From positions 20,724,779 to 20,788,778 of the forward strand of contig SSBO01000012.1 in NCBI GenBank assembly GCA_005281725.1: 64,000 bases of DNA, given 5' to 3'. The notes below the pieces were generated by a model. The model saw only the letters and a list, made by a program, of their open reading frames with translations. It did no database searches and was not told where the DNA came from. Shown here one piece after another: positions 25,001-38,340 of the stretch. Made by a program: the position numbers and the translations under genes. The stretch comes from Wuchereria bancrofti (lineage: Eukaryota; Nematoda; Chromadorea; Rhabditida; Onchocercidae). Positions within the stretch are counted from its first letter, which is position 1, and every line of letters starts with the position of its first letter.

Positions 25001-26378
25001 GGATGGATGTCACAGATACAGTGTGAGACACGAATTTTTTTAACTGACTCAAATGGAAGCCTTTTATTCAGGTTAGTTAGAATTAAAGATTAAAGGGTTC
25101 AAACATTTCTTATAAATGTTCTTTTAAACTCTCGAAGAAAGTGTTATGGTAGCACGTAACTAAGTTTAAACTTTTCGTTGTTATTTTGAATACTTCTCAA
25201 GAAGTTTTCATCATTCCAATAATACACGCAGTATAGACTAACATCATGAAGAATGAGATCCTCATTATTTTTCAAACATTTAATTTAGTTCATTTAATTA
25301 AATCGACTGATAATCTCACTGATGTAACTTTACCGAACGAACGAATCACTTAAAATATTTTAGCTTTGGTAATTAATTATTACTTTCTGGCACACACGCA
25401 TAGCCATTCTTGCTATTATAAGAAAGAATTTCAACTTGAGATGAAACAATTTGGTGTTTGAAAGGGTGAGAAGAATTTTAAAAGCTAGATGACAAAAAGG
25501 AAACCGTAAATGGGAAACTGGTGAATTGTTGGCACTGAATGTCAGTGAGTGATGAAATATTTTAATTCAATAGTGCCTTTTGCATTGTTTGATAAAATAC
25601 GCATAAAATTATTTGCATATTATAAAAATTTTTTGATTTTTAATTTTGCTGATGCGAGTTAGTTGATAATTGCAAATATACTGGCTTATTTCTGATATTT
25701 ATTTCAAGCATTTTAATTGCATTTCAACTGATCATATAAAGTTCTATTTTTTTTTCTTTTCCTTTTTTTTTGTTGTTACAATTAATTTTTTCCTTTAAGA
25801 ATTGAATTCATGATATTTCATGCATATGGTCCTTTCGTAGTAGTAATTCCATTAACAATTAAACTACATTACTGCCTAAAGCACTGATTGCGTCCTACAA
25901 CTTCTATTTATTGTGACATTTTCTTTCCAGATTTTTTTCTAGTTTTTTTCCAATTTAATTTATTGTGACATTTTTTTCCCAACGAACTTAGTAAAAAGAA
26001 TCATCAACTAAATCAGCCATTTATTGTCGAAAATTTTGCGGAAATCAAACAATAAATTATTACCTTATTGGTGTATTATTTTCTTCTATTTGTTAAATGA
26101 TGGCATATTTCATCATTTTCTTTTGTTTGTTTTTACTAAATTAATGTTAAAAAATTGAATTTTTAGAAATTTTGAAGTCATTTAAAAAATACTTACTTTA
26201 ATCAGAAGTCACTTTAGCCAGAAGTGTCGCATAAGGAAAGAATAGGCTGGTGAGAATATTATTTAAGTGAAAGTAATGCTTTACCAAAAGAATTAGTTAC
26301 TATTAAAAAAATTATGTCTAATTAAAAAGATCATGTCAATTAAAATGAGCTAGAACTAAAATGAGCTCAAAATGATTA

Positions 26379-26413
<35 letters not shown>

Positions 26414-26425
26414 TAATAGTAATAA
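26379..26425 (+). repeat. (AAT)n microsatellite
   Basis: About 15 tandem AAT units, slightly broken at the right end. Confidence 0.9.
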
Positions 26426-28290
26426 CTTACCATTTATTGCTTTATTAGCACTCCGAAGTTGTCGTTTTTATAAAATCATTGTTTAATTATCCAAGTGACC
26501 TTAATTGCAGGGTTTAAGTCATTTTTAATAGGTGAAGTATAAAGTGAAAAATATTTTTGAAGCTGAAATGATTGAATAATATGAATGTTTCATTATTTTA
26601 TCACTTGCTTGGCAGTTTGGTGTGAATATTTTTTATAAAAGCTATTGTTATAATTATCAAAAAGATGTTGACTGGACGAAAGAAGATTATTTGATGAATA
26701 ATAATATCAAGTAAAGGTCAATTTTTTAGTAAAAATAATTCGAAATAATTGAATGATGTTGATGAATCATCAGTTTTAATTTCACTAGCATTTTGTGCTT
26801 TATTAGGTTTATTATTATTAACATTTTGTCTCAAAATATTTGCATCAAAACTTTCAATTACTTATTTTTTCTTCAATTGCTCAAATTTCAGTTGCTTATA
26901 CCACTTTTTTTTCGTATTTTTGACTTTTGTCATGTTTTTTTTTCCTTTAGTTCACTTTTTTCCTTTTTTTTTTTTCTCGTTTTCTTATTTCTTTTTTCCT
27001 TTTTTCAATATTTCCATTATGTTCTAAATTCTCGATTAAGTTCTGTTGGATTTAATGTTTCGAATATCATAGAGCAATCAAAATTGCGAATGATCTTTTG
27101 AACATCTAAGCAAAACAGAACTTGTATATTGACCAAATTATTAAAGAAATTTATTGATTGCCAAATAATAAAAATGATTATGCAATCCTTCCATAATGAT
27201 TTGAATTTTTGAAATTTCTAAACAAAAAATTTGAACTTTCTATTTTCTCTGTTCACTATGAAATCATATGTTAAATTAAAAAGTGTTATCATTACGATTG
27301 TCAATGTTATCAGTTAAGAGTTAGTTGATTTTCTTCTTCAAGATGGTACAGCTAAGTATAAATAATTAAAAATATTACATTTGGTTGTGTGATAGCGTTT
27401 AAAATACTATTTAACTGCTTTTAGTGGAGTAATTTTTCCTTATTTATCCTCAGATTTTTAATTAGATTTGATAAAAATGCATTAAGTAGGTAAATACTAT
27501 GAACATTTCAACTTTGAAATTCTAAGTGAACTTTATTGATCATATTTTTATTCAAAATAATCATTTATACTAATAGTCTACGTGTATACAAATGCTTCAA
27601 TTCGCTTTAATTCCAATATATTATCTATTATCTGATAACGTTATCATCAAAAAGACTCATTTATTCACTTTTCGAAATGGTCGCCTTATTTCATATTTAT
27701 CTGAATAAAGAAATGTTTTTGCTTTTATAAAACTTTAGACTGTATTTCCGTTTTTCTAAAAAGTGGCAAATTAAATGAAGATAAGTGTTAATATTAATAG
27801 AACGATTGTGGAAGGTAACGTAAAAAAGTTATTTAAATTTCTTTTCTGTAAATTAAATAAACTATTCGAGTTATACATTATTCTTTATTGTAAATAGTTG
27901 GCTTCTATAAAATTTTAGACTGCATTTTCTCTTCTTTTTCTTAAAAAAAAGTAGAAATACAGTTTTAAAAAGAGATATCAAATGAAGATAAATACTAATA
28001 CTGATAAAATAATTAATATGCGTAAAATTAAATGGGCCTTAGATAACTATTTCAAAATTTGTTAGCTCTTTCTGATTTTTTTTGGCTATAGTATCAGTAG
28101 CTATTATATATATATAATCACAAAAATGAATCAACAAATTATCATAGTTAAATAATAATTTAACAATGCTTTCAGTAGGGCTTATAAAAATAAATGGCTA
28201 ATTTTTGGCGCTGTCAAGCTTGTCTTCCACGTAACTTTTCACGCAAATAAGTCAAATCCAAACAGATAAATATCATTTTGCAATGAAAGT

Positions 28291-29665
28291 CTATTTTTTT
28301 CTTTCAAAATTATGGTTAGCACCATATTCATTCCAAGTACACATTTTACGCGAGCATCCACCATCAATTGTTGGTACTAATGTTGTGGAGCAAAAAAATT
28401 GCACTGATGAGCTTGATCCGCGGAATCGGATCGGAAGCGGATTGTATATTCCAGCCGTAAAATCATCTTCGTACTAAAATGACCTTGAACTTTTCAGCAG
28501 AATTATTTCTTTTAATCTACTTACTTTTTTTTTTCTATTAGTTTGATAAAATTTGATAAATAGCAATGATCCTTTCATTCATTTTAGATTCAAAAATAAA
28601 ATTAAACCATTTTTAAATTTTATTAGTACAACTCTAATCACTGATGAACAGAAATAGATTTGCTATTGTCTGATTTATTTTGGAGAACAAAAACTTTTTA
28701 TATGACCAAAGCTCAGAGAAATTGACAATGACAATAATTGGTCTGTTTTTGATTTATGAAAGCTTTAGCTTTTTTTCTTATCCTTAAAATGATTAATTTC
28801 TATTAATTAGTTTCATTTGTGATAATAAATTACTCCTTTCTATTTAGAATTGAAACCAAAAACTCGAGAAGTGATTTTTTCCCATTTTGCTTTCAACTTA
28901 TTCTCTCCATCTGTAGGCGAAACTTTTGCTAATTTGAATAATTTACCTGTACATGCTCGAACAAGCTTGGCTCCAAGGTACAACCATTTTCATCAATGAT
29001 AAGATACGGTTCTGTACTTTCCCTATCACTTTTCACTGTACAATTCGCAACATGAAGACAATAACCTTTTTCCTTGTTACATTTTATTTTATAATACAGT
29101 TCTGAATTCAAATTCGTACCTAAAAAATAAATTATTCAAGGAAAACATTGAATTTTAAATTGAGTTACCCAAGTTTCCCCAATAATTCGCGTCCAGAATG
29201 GTGATCAAATTTCCAAGTACAATTTTTGAATTTAAAGTGGTGCAATGAAAACTGAATGTAAATTTAATTTTAATTTTTTCAAACTCAAAATTTTAGTTAA
29301 TAAATATATAAGGACAGATTGAAGTAAGAAATTATTTTAATATTACAAGTATTTTTTGAGTATTTATGCCTCTAATGAAATAATTAAGAGTTGCTGTGTC
29401 TTCTTCATTATTGAAATTAAAAATCTAAGAAATTAAAAGAAACAAATGAATTAAAAATGAGTTCAAATTTTTGAAAGCAAACTTATTGAAACAAATTTAA
29501 ACAGTGCTAACCCGAAATTTCTTCACCGTTTGGTCCACCGTTATGTACAGAGAATCTACAATTCGTTTGCGGAAGATGAATTTTGCTGATCGTTTTTTCC
29601 GGAATTTTTGCAGCTAGTATGAATGCAAATAAATATGATAGCACACATAGTATCGATGAAGTCAT
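28291..29665 (-). CDS. short secreted ZP-C-like (cuticlin-type) protein
   Basis: Exons (minus): 29665-29512, 29119-28947, 28473-28291 (TAG); 510 nt, 169 residues, phases closing. Residues 1-19 are a signal peptide (MTSSILCVLSYLFAFILAA). The rest matches the C-terminal half of nematode ZP domains: CRFSVHNGGPNGEE (compare cuticlin C(R/K)-HxGGPxG), then YCLHVANCTV, LIIDENGCTLEPSLF, and PIRFRGSSSSVQFFCSTTL with closing cysteines in GGCSRKMC. There is no ZP-N half, no transmembrane helix and no obvious furin site, so it is much shorter than usual cuticlins (about 400 residues). Likely an extracellular cuticle or apical-matrix component. The start is chosen because the ATG follows an acceptor (TTTATAG) by 4 nt. 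The divergent neighbour is another ZP-type gene. Confidence 0.75.
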
Positions 29666-29669
29666 TCGT

Positions 29670-29671
29670 CT
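29670..29671 (-). promoter_or_regulatory. probable spliced-leader acceptor of the short ZP gene
   Basis: Minus-strand AG of TATTTTATAG directly before ACGA-ATG, consistent with trans-splicing onto the signal-peptide exon. Confidence 0.45.
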
Positions 29672-31157
29672 ATAAAATATAAGTATAATTAATCTTAATT
29701 TATTGTATAACAATATTACATTATCACTAAATTTAACATTTCTCAACTCTCTCTTTCATTTTTTTTTTTCTCTCTCTCTGTTAATATATCAAAATATTTA
29801 AAAATATTAGCATTTTTATTTCTCAGTGATACACACTAAATTCTTATAGCTTTTCAGCATACTTTTAATCCTACTGGTTTAATTTCAATAGAGTTTTCTA
29901 TCAAATTAAACTTATAGAAAGAAGTCAAATTTGACATAATTAGAATTACTTAATCAGATTAGAATTACTTAATCAGTTACCTTTAGGAATAAAAAATTCC
30001 AATTCTTACGCTATTTGCTTATCTCTTGCAATCAGAACTTTTCATTAATTTGCAAAAACTGTAATAGTGAAAAAAAAAAAAATAAATAAATAAATAGTAA
30101 ATTAAAATGTTTAACTATTTATGCTGAAGAAAATTTTGCTGATAAGATAGCAATGAAATAATACATTTTTTTTTTTCATGTGCAAGAGAAACTAAATAGT
30201 TTTGTTCACAGAAAATTTTATTTCAAACATTCAAGATGATATCGTAAATCATAATAAACCTGAGGAAGAAAAAGAAGAGGCATTTGTAAAATTCGAATAA
30301 AATTTTAAAATTTGCAACAGACAAGAAATCTTCTGATCACATGTGGTTATCAAAGAGAAAATTCATCATAAGAGAAAGAGAAAAAATTGGATGAATTCAT
30401 TTAATGCTTTATAGACAATTGATTTTCTTTTTTCTCTGGGTAATTAATTTGTTTTAATTTTCATAAATTTCTATAATTTCCATTTGATCAAAACATCTGC
30501 CAGAAAACTAATTAATACCGGAAATGTTATATACATGTATTTTTACGGTCATGTATGAATAATTTTGTGCTATTCTTCGAGGTTGTAAAGTTGTAAAGTG
30601 AAATTTGTTTAGGAAAATGATAACATTACAACCATACTATTCATTCCTTATCATCTCAGTTGATATGAAGATAATCATGGACTGATAATATTATCAAACA
30701 GGTTTAAATTTTTAAAAGATACGTTTGCATAGACTGTTTACATACACTTAAAAATTTTCAACAAAATAATAATTGAATTTGTGGTAAACTTGAGTAAAGG
30801 CAATTATACTGTTGCTAATCAAGACATTTAAGATTAGATAAAAGAAAGTGAGCGTGAAAATTTGGTAGCTGTTTCGATGTTCAAAGAAGATAGAAAAATA
30901 ATCATGGAAATTTGGGTCACTGGGTCGTGTATCCATCCATTGTACCACCATCACAAAGACGGCACTTGTTCCTTTTTCATCGCATATTTTGTTTCTTTTC
31001 AGTTTTTCTCAAACTAATCATTCTGCTTTGACTGAAAGTTTTTGCAATATCTCAATGAAATATCTGAGAGAAAATGTGTCATTCTGCTTTACTGATAAAT
31101 CAATCAATAGCTAATTTTTTCCATCAATAAATCATAATTTCAAATGAATGACACATC

Positions 31158-31248
31158 AAATGACACATCCATTAGAGGTTGAGAAGCCTGGATGAAAGCG
31201 AACGCTTACCCCCGCACTGTTCCCATTATTTCCTCTGATGTGTCATTT
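31158..31248. repeat. inverted repeat, possible small MITE
   Basis: Arms aaatgacacatc (31158-31169) and gatgtgtcattt (31237-31248) are exact reverse complements, each flanked inward by an agagg/cctct match. The 67-nt core is GC-richer than its surroundings. Confidence 0.4.
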
Positions 31249-31946
31249 CTATGATAATAATTGGAATTATTATCATTCTATTGCTTACTAATTGATATTT
31301 TTTAAAAAAGAATGATTGAAACAGCAATGATAAATTATTCATTTTGTATGTTTGTGTATGTGTGTGTGTTTTTTAAAGAAGAACATTTTCTACATTTTAT
31401 AAAAAAATTTTTCAAATTTTGTTTAAATGAATCAAAAAATAACTTGCTATGCTCTCGTACACGTCAGACACAAATGACTAATAGCTTCAGAAGAAATATC
31501 AAAATTCCTTGCATTTTCAGCTTTTACCGCCATTGTCACATGTGTTGTGTTTAGTGTGTTAATCAAAAATTTCAAATTTATCATGCCTAAAAGTTAGAAG
31601 GCGGAGTTCAGTCTAGGTTCTAGTTAAATACTATAAAATAAGATATTTTAATAGTGAAATTTATATGAAATAGCAATAAATGAAATGCGATGCATGTACT
31701 GTTTTCTTTTATCTATATTTTCACTTCTGAAAGGTAATGATGAATTTCTTTCTTTTCTAAATTATAATTGTTGTGTTAGGAGCTATTATGTTAAAAATAA
31801 ATTTATTTGTAAAAGAGTTCTATGAACTTTGACACATGCGCTTTTTTCAGAAACAAATAGAGCGATTAAATTTCAGTGGGTGTATCGAACATTAATCATT
31901 TTTTCAAGGTTCCTCCATAGTACTTTCAGATATATTAACAATTTAG

Positions 31947-34651
31947 AAATTTTTGGAATGTCCTACAAATTCAATTTTAGTCAATGGTGTATTTGCATTG
32001 GATGAATATATTACTGTTGAATGTTTACGAAATGGTTTGAAAATTAAATTGGAATTGAATAATTTACAACAACAAATAAAAATATATGTATGTCACTCAC
32101 ATTATGTTTATTATTTAAAAAATTATTCTAGATTTTAAGAAATCTTGGCAATGGAAGGAAGAGATATTGTGTAATTTGTGCAACATTAATTTCAATCACA
32201 ATAATTTGAAATATTAAAATATTTTCAAATTTCTTCAAGGAACCAATGAAACTTGTATTTATCGGTGCAAATGACACCAAAACATGTGAAATGAAAATGG
32301 ATTCAGGTTCACAACCGATCAGTATGCTGATACCGGAAGTTTGCTTATCAAATGATACGATACAAAAAGTTATTATTTCTTAGAACATAATTCTGAAAGT
32401 TTCATGGAATAAATATTGTCATCCTTAGAGAACCGAGTAACAGAAAAAATTCTGAAATTTATTAATTAATTAATTAATTAAAATGATGCGGTGGTTATTT
32501 ATTGCATTGGCAAATATATTGAATACGTAGTACACAACATTAAAAAGTTAAAGTTTATTAAGAAGTAGTGATATAATTGCAGGTTTTATTGGCAACTGAT
32601 AGTAAAATAATTCATAAATTCGAAATTTCATGTGATCAAGTGTTGACAGTATGTTTTTTTGTTTGAATTTTAATTTTATTTCTTAATTCATTTATTTATT
32701 TATTTCATTTCTCTTTTTAAACTAAGCTAATCTTTAGAATAAATTACCACCACTAGTATATATGATATTAAAGATGATAATTCCTCATTGATTGTTTTAG
32801 TGATTTATTCTTATTTTTTATTTATAATTCTTTTATAATCTCATTATTATCTCTCCATTTAGGATATTATCTTAGCTGCTGATCTTAATGACGAATCGGT
32901 TGAGATAAACTCATCAGTACAAATTGGTTTTGATCTCAGTCTAATGATTTCTTCGAAACATAGTAAATGTTTCAAACAATTTATTCTCAAATATTACATA
33001 AAGAAATTTAGTGTTATAAAAAAGTGGATGAATCATTTTTTGCAATAATAGCAAAAGCAGAAAAGATTGTCTTGAAAAAAAAAATGATATAATTTTACTT
33101 TTAAACTAAATCTTTCTTATTTTCAAGAAATCAAAATTTTCATAAATTTAGACAGCAAAATTTTCACCTTAATTTTTCAGTCCCATTTCGTATTGTTGAC
33201 TGCTGGACAGAACAAAATAATCACAGGGCTAATTTTTTAAAAAATGGTATCCCAGAAAGAGATTCTCGATCAGTTCCACTCTGCCAATTATTCGACAGAG
33301 CAAATAACTTTGAAGGCAATATTAGTCCTTTGGACAAATCCAGTAATATTCAACAATCTTCCATCAATCAAATCAGCAAAGTATGGCAAATTTGGCTTCG
33401 TCTTGGCTGGGATATTATACCTGACAGTCGACAAAAAGCACTCCAACAATTACTTCGCACCAGGCCACAACTGCAATGGAAAGCTATTCCCGACTTCTTA
33501 TTTGATACCAAGGATTTCTTATCACCAATAACAATATATCCTATTATGATTCAATGTTCCATTTCACCTTTATCGGTAAATGATTGGCTAATAAAGTTAA
33601 TCAATCATCAGTTCATCGTGCATATGATTATGATCAGAATCGTGATTTTGATCATGATTCAATGGAATAAAAGTAAAATTATTATGAACTGTTGATATTA
33701 CTACTATCATCAATATTATTAACATTAAAATAGTGATATGTTTGCATGAATATTGGTATAATCTTATCAATATTCATTTCCAAATTTCTATTACTTTTCC
33801 TTTTTATTTTTATACTTAAAAAACTTTGACATTTTATGTTAAGCATACATCTCTCCATTTATGATAATGTTATCAAATAAGGTAGTTTAAATCTGATAAC
33901 TGATTGCCAGCTATTAAAACCTCAGAAAAACAAATCTGTTAATTAGCAGTTATCGTTTTCAATTTTTATATAATTTCGATTTGTTCTTATTGCAATATTA
34001 ACATAGCTTTTAGGTTGCTTTGTTAAGATTAATTAAAAACAGTCCGTAGGGAAATTAGTTGAATGTTGGAAATTAAAATTTGAAAGCTAATTTTATATAA
34101 TGAAAATATTTCAGTTCAAACAAACTTCGGTAATTGCTAGTTTTGGTCCAATTGGTGTATTTATACCACAGTTTTATTTTCTTCAAGATTTCTTATTTTC
34201 GTGTTGCCCGGTGGAAACAACAATAGCTTATTCAAATTTGCTTCGACGTTCTACCCAAAAAAAGTTCTTTTGCTCGAAGGTAATTCTCTAAATTTTTTAA
34301 CTGATACTTTTTATTAGCTCTACTTATTCATTCAAGATGAAGAAAGTGTCATTTGAGTTAACACTAAAATTTTTATTTTAGTGTTAATTTGAAAAACTTA
34401 CACTAAAATTTTTCTTTGAAATGTTATTAATATCTTTCCTTCTGTTTCTCTTGAAATTTCGTAAAGATATATTTCAAAAAAAATAAATAAGTAAAGTGAA
34501 TTTAGCAATAAGAATTAAACATTAAAAGATTTGAATAAACTAATCTCATTTTAAGGTTTCAACTACCACTGCTTTATTAGTCTCACTCGCATCATTTGCG
34601 ATCGCTGTTTGCTGCACTGCAATAACTTTCAGCATTCGATATAAAAATTGA
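31947..34651 (+). CDS. ZP-domain-type membrane protein, 5' exon unresolved
   Basis: Exons: 31947-32087, 32240-32368, 32583-32648, 32863-32962, 33181-33575, 34115-34279, 34556-34651 (TGA); 1092 nt, 363 residues, all phases closing. The first part resembles a ZP-N module (ECPTNSIL, ITVECLRNGLKIKLE, KTCEMKM, FEISCDQ). The next resembles ZP-C (PFRIVDCWTE, later IMIQCSIS). A dibasic NLLRRST may be the furin-type cleavage site that usually precedes the anchor. The last exon codes a clear membrane helix (VSTTTALLVSLASFAIAVCC) and a short basic tail RYKN. Likely an apical-surface or cuticle-matrix protein released by cleavage. The match to ZP is by cysteine pattern, order and anchor, so the family call is moderate. 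The signal peptide exon is missing from my model. AATAAA follows the stop at 34662-34667. Confidence 0.6.
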
Positions 34652-34661
34652 AGAAGTGAAA

Positions 34662-34667
34662 AATAAA
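34662..34667 (+). terminator. polyadenylation signal of the ZP-type membrane protein
   Basis: AATAAA 11 nt after the TGA stop. Confidence 0.5.
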
Positions 34668-34861
34668 TTAAATGAATGTTATGCAATTGTTTGATGATTC
34701 ATTATTTTTCACTTATCAAACGTCTAAATGTTGTGTAAAAAAAAGAAAAGAAAAAAAAACAAAGTGGGATGCTGCTTATTAATAACTGATTATTATTTTT
34801 GATAAATTACATTTTCAAAATTCATCTTAGTTTTAAATAAAGTTAAGCTATACGAACGTTA

Positions 34862-34902
34862 TCGTACGACATTTCAGAACGTTCTCATGTGACGTACGAC
34901 GT
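34862..34902. repeat. small palindromic element, copy 1
   Basis: Begins atcgtacgac and ends gtgacgtacgacg, related in layout and end sequence to 47517-47568 (shared 11-mer gtgacgtacga). Confidence 0.35.
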
Positions 34903-35599
34903 AAGACATTGCTTGATTCCATTATTAGTTAATAGATCTGAATTAACTGATTGAAATCTTTAATTCACGATTTATTGTTACGAATGACAATCTCTGCGTA
35001 TAGAAGAAAGCTATTCGAAAACGTCTGATAAACTGCTTTAAGGCTAATAAACAATCAATTGCTGATAATGATAATTGTACTAGAAGCATTCCATTCAAAT
35101 CTAATAAACTCTTCTATTATTACAAATTACAAAGTTTCAGGAGATATGAAAAATTTCAACATAAATTTCAGTAATATCAAACAGTCAATTCGTTGTACTG
35201 TTTAAACAATGAAATGATAATTTGATTTATTTTGTTACCTTTAAACACATGCCAATACAAAATTGCAACTGTCCCCATGCGTTTGTTTCTAACAAAACAT
35301 TTATAAAAATGGGATTTCATGTAGGTACTGAGAAATTTTCTTATCAATCATCCAATAAAGTTAAAATTGACCAAAGTGGCAGCGTTGTCACAGAATTTTG
35401 AACAGGCAACAGCAGAACTTCTTTCTTTTAATATTAGAGAATCATTTTCAGAGGTTTCCAGCACCAGATAAGATAATAATGATAAAAAGCAAATGTAAGA
35501 AGGCGATATATAAAAGAAGCATAATATGCATGCATGTTGTAAATAACTGTTTGAGCACTTTGGTATACGTTTCGATTAATATACAAGCAATGAAATAGC

Positions 35600-37461
<1,862 letters not shown>

Positions 37462-38194
37462 TTATAGCTTTTGAAATTGATACTGGTGGGCGGGTTAACC
37501 TACAATCTTTCCTAATATTACAGGTACGTCCTTAAAATTAGCGCCAGCTATTAGTCCGTTCCACTTATCCGTAAATATAACTCGAACAACAAACAATATA
37601 CTACTAAGCCATCTTTGACTTTGATTTCATATAGCTTTTCGCTTTTGTAGGCTAGTTAAAAATTTTCGAAACTACAAATTTTTGAAATTTTTGTTTTTTC
37701 TAAAACTTCAAAATAGAAAGTAACTTATATTTATACCAAATTTTTAAAACAATGCAAAATTTCTATCTTACCATTTAAAGTTGAATAAATTGTATGGAAA
37801 AGCTATGGTAATGAAACTTAGTTTCTTTAGAATGTATCATTTCCTTTCTAAATTTAATTTATTTAAGAATGAATTAATTTTAGATTAGTCTCTTCAACTT
37901 CTAAAAAACATTACAAACTGCAAAAAGTGAAGATAGCAACAGAAAGTGTAGTATAAGCATGAAGGTAGTCGACTTGAAGTGAGAGCTATCAGTGAACTGA
38001 GATGCATCTGAGACTTATATAATGCCACCAAGGGTATCGCTCGCTTCTAGCTAAACAACTTTTTCAACGATTGCTTGAGGGGGAGGGATCGAATGAGTCC
38101 TTTTCCTGAGAATTCGAGAGTAGATGTTACTGGGAAGAGAGAAGAATTCCCGTGAAAAGCTTAACTAACTAATACACCCACCTATCTTTTCCTA

Positions 38195-38340
38195 TCATTC
38201 ATTTGGATAGTAGACTAATGTAATGGGTAGATAGATGAATGGGTAGGAGAAGGATGGGTAGGATGGATAGATGGGTAGATAGATGGATGGTGAGGAATGA
38301 TAAAAGAAAGGTATGAATTGATAGAGGAATGATTAAATAG
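38195..38340 (+). repeat. degenerate GATA/GATG/GGTA low-complexity repeat
   Basis: Purine-rich imperfect tetranucleotide repeat (gatagatggatgg-type units) over about 145 nt. Confidence 0.7.

Larger units (their letters stand above)
22012..28290. other. 6 kb gene-poor AT-rich region
   Basis: No coding exon could be supported on either strand. It holds the IF1 5' flank, a (TA)n run near 22831-22848, a GC-richer patch at about 24310-24545, an (AAT)n microsatellite at 26379-26425 and a T-rich stretch at about 26850-27010 whose long Phe-rich open frames are composition artefacts. Confidence 0.6.
29666..31946. other. divergent intergenic region between the two ZP genes
   Basis: About 2.3 kb that should hold the promoters of both ZP-type genes and the missing signal-peptide exon of the plus-strand one. 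It is AT-rich, with a TC-rich run near 29758-29780 and an inverted repeat at 31158-31248. I could not identify the missing exon with confidence. Confidence 0.55.
34652..35599. other. intergenic region between ZP gene and actin copy 1
   Basis: About 0.95 kb between convergent genes. It holds a palindromic segment near 34862-34902 related to one at 47517-47568. Otherwise I saw nothing to annotate. Confidence 0.5.

Noticed and set aside
26749..27101. Two overlapping Phe/Leu-rich ORFs that resemble membrane proteins
   Set aside because: Produced by T-rich low-complexity DNA; no flanking exons, no family motif, both frames equally open.
28283..28477. Plus-strand ORF of 64 codons
   Set aside because: It is the antisense of the last exon of the short ZP gene, whose minus-strand translation fits the ZP-C pattern and closes in phase.
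29165..29176. 12-nt match (ttacccaagttt) to the nematode SL1 spliced leader
   Set aside because: The leader's flanks do not match, there is no donor GT directly after it, and no Sm site or stem-loop follows; it lies in the 5' flank of a ZP exon. A chance match.
33244..33531. Plus-strand ORF of 95 codons overlapping the large ZP exon
   Set aside because: The overlapping frame continues the upstream exon without stop, ends at a good donor in phase 0, and carries the cysteine pattern; this one does not.
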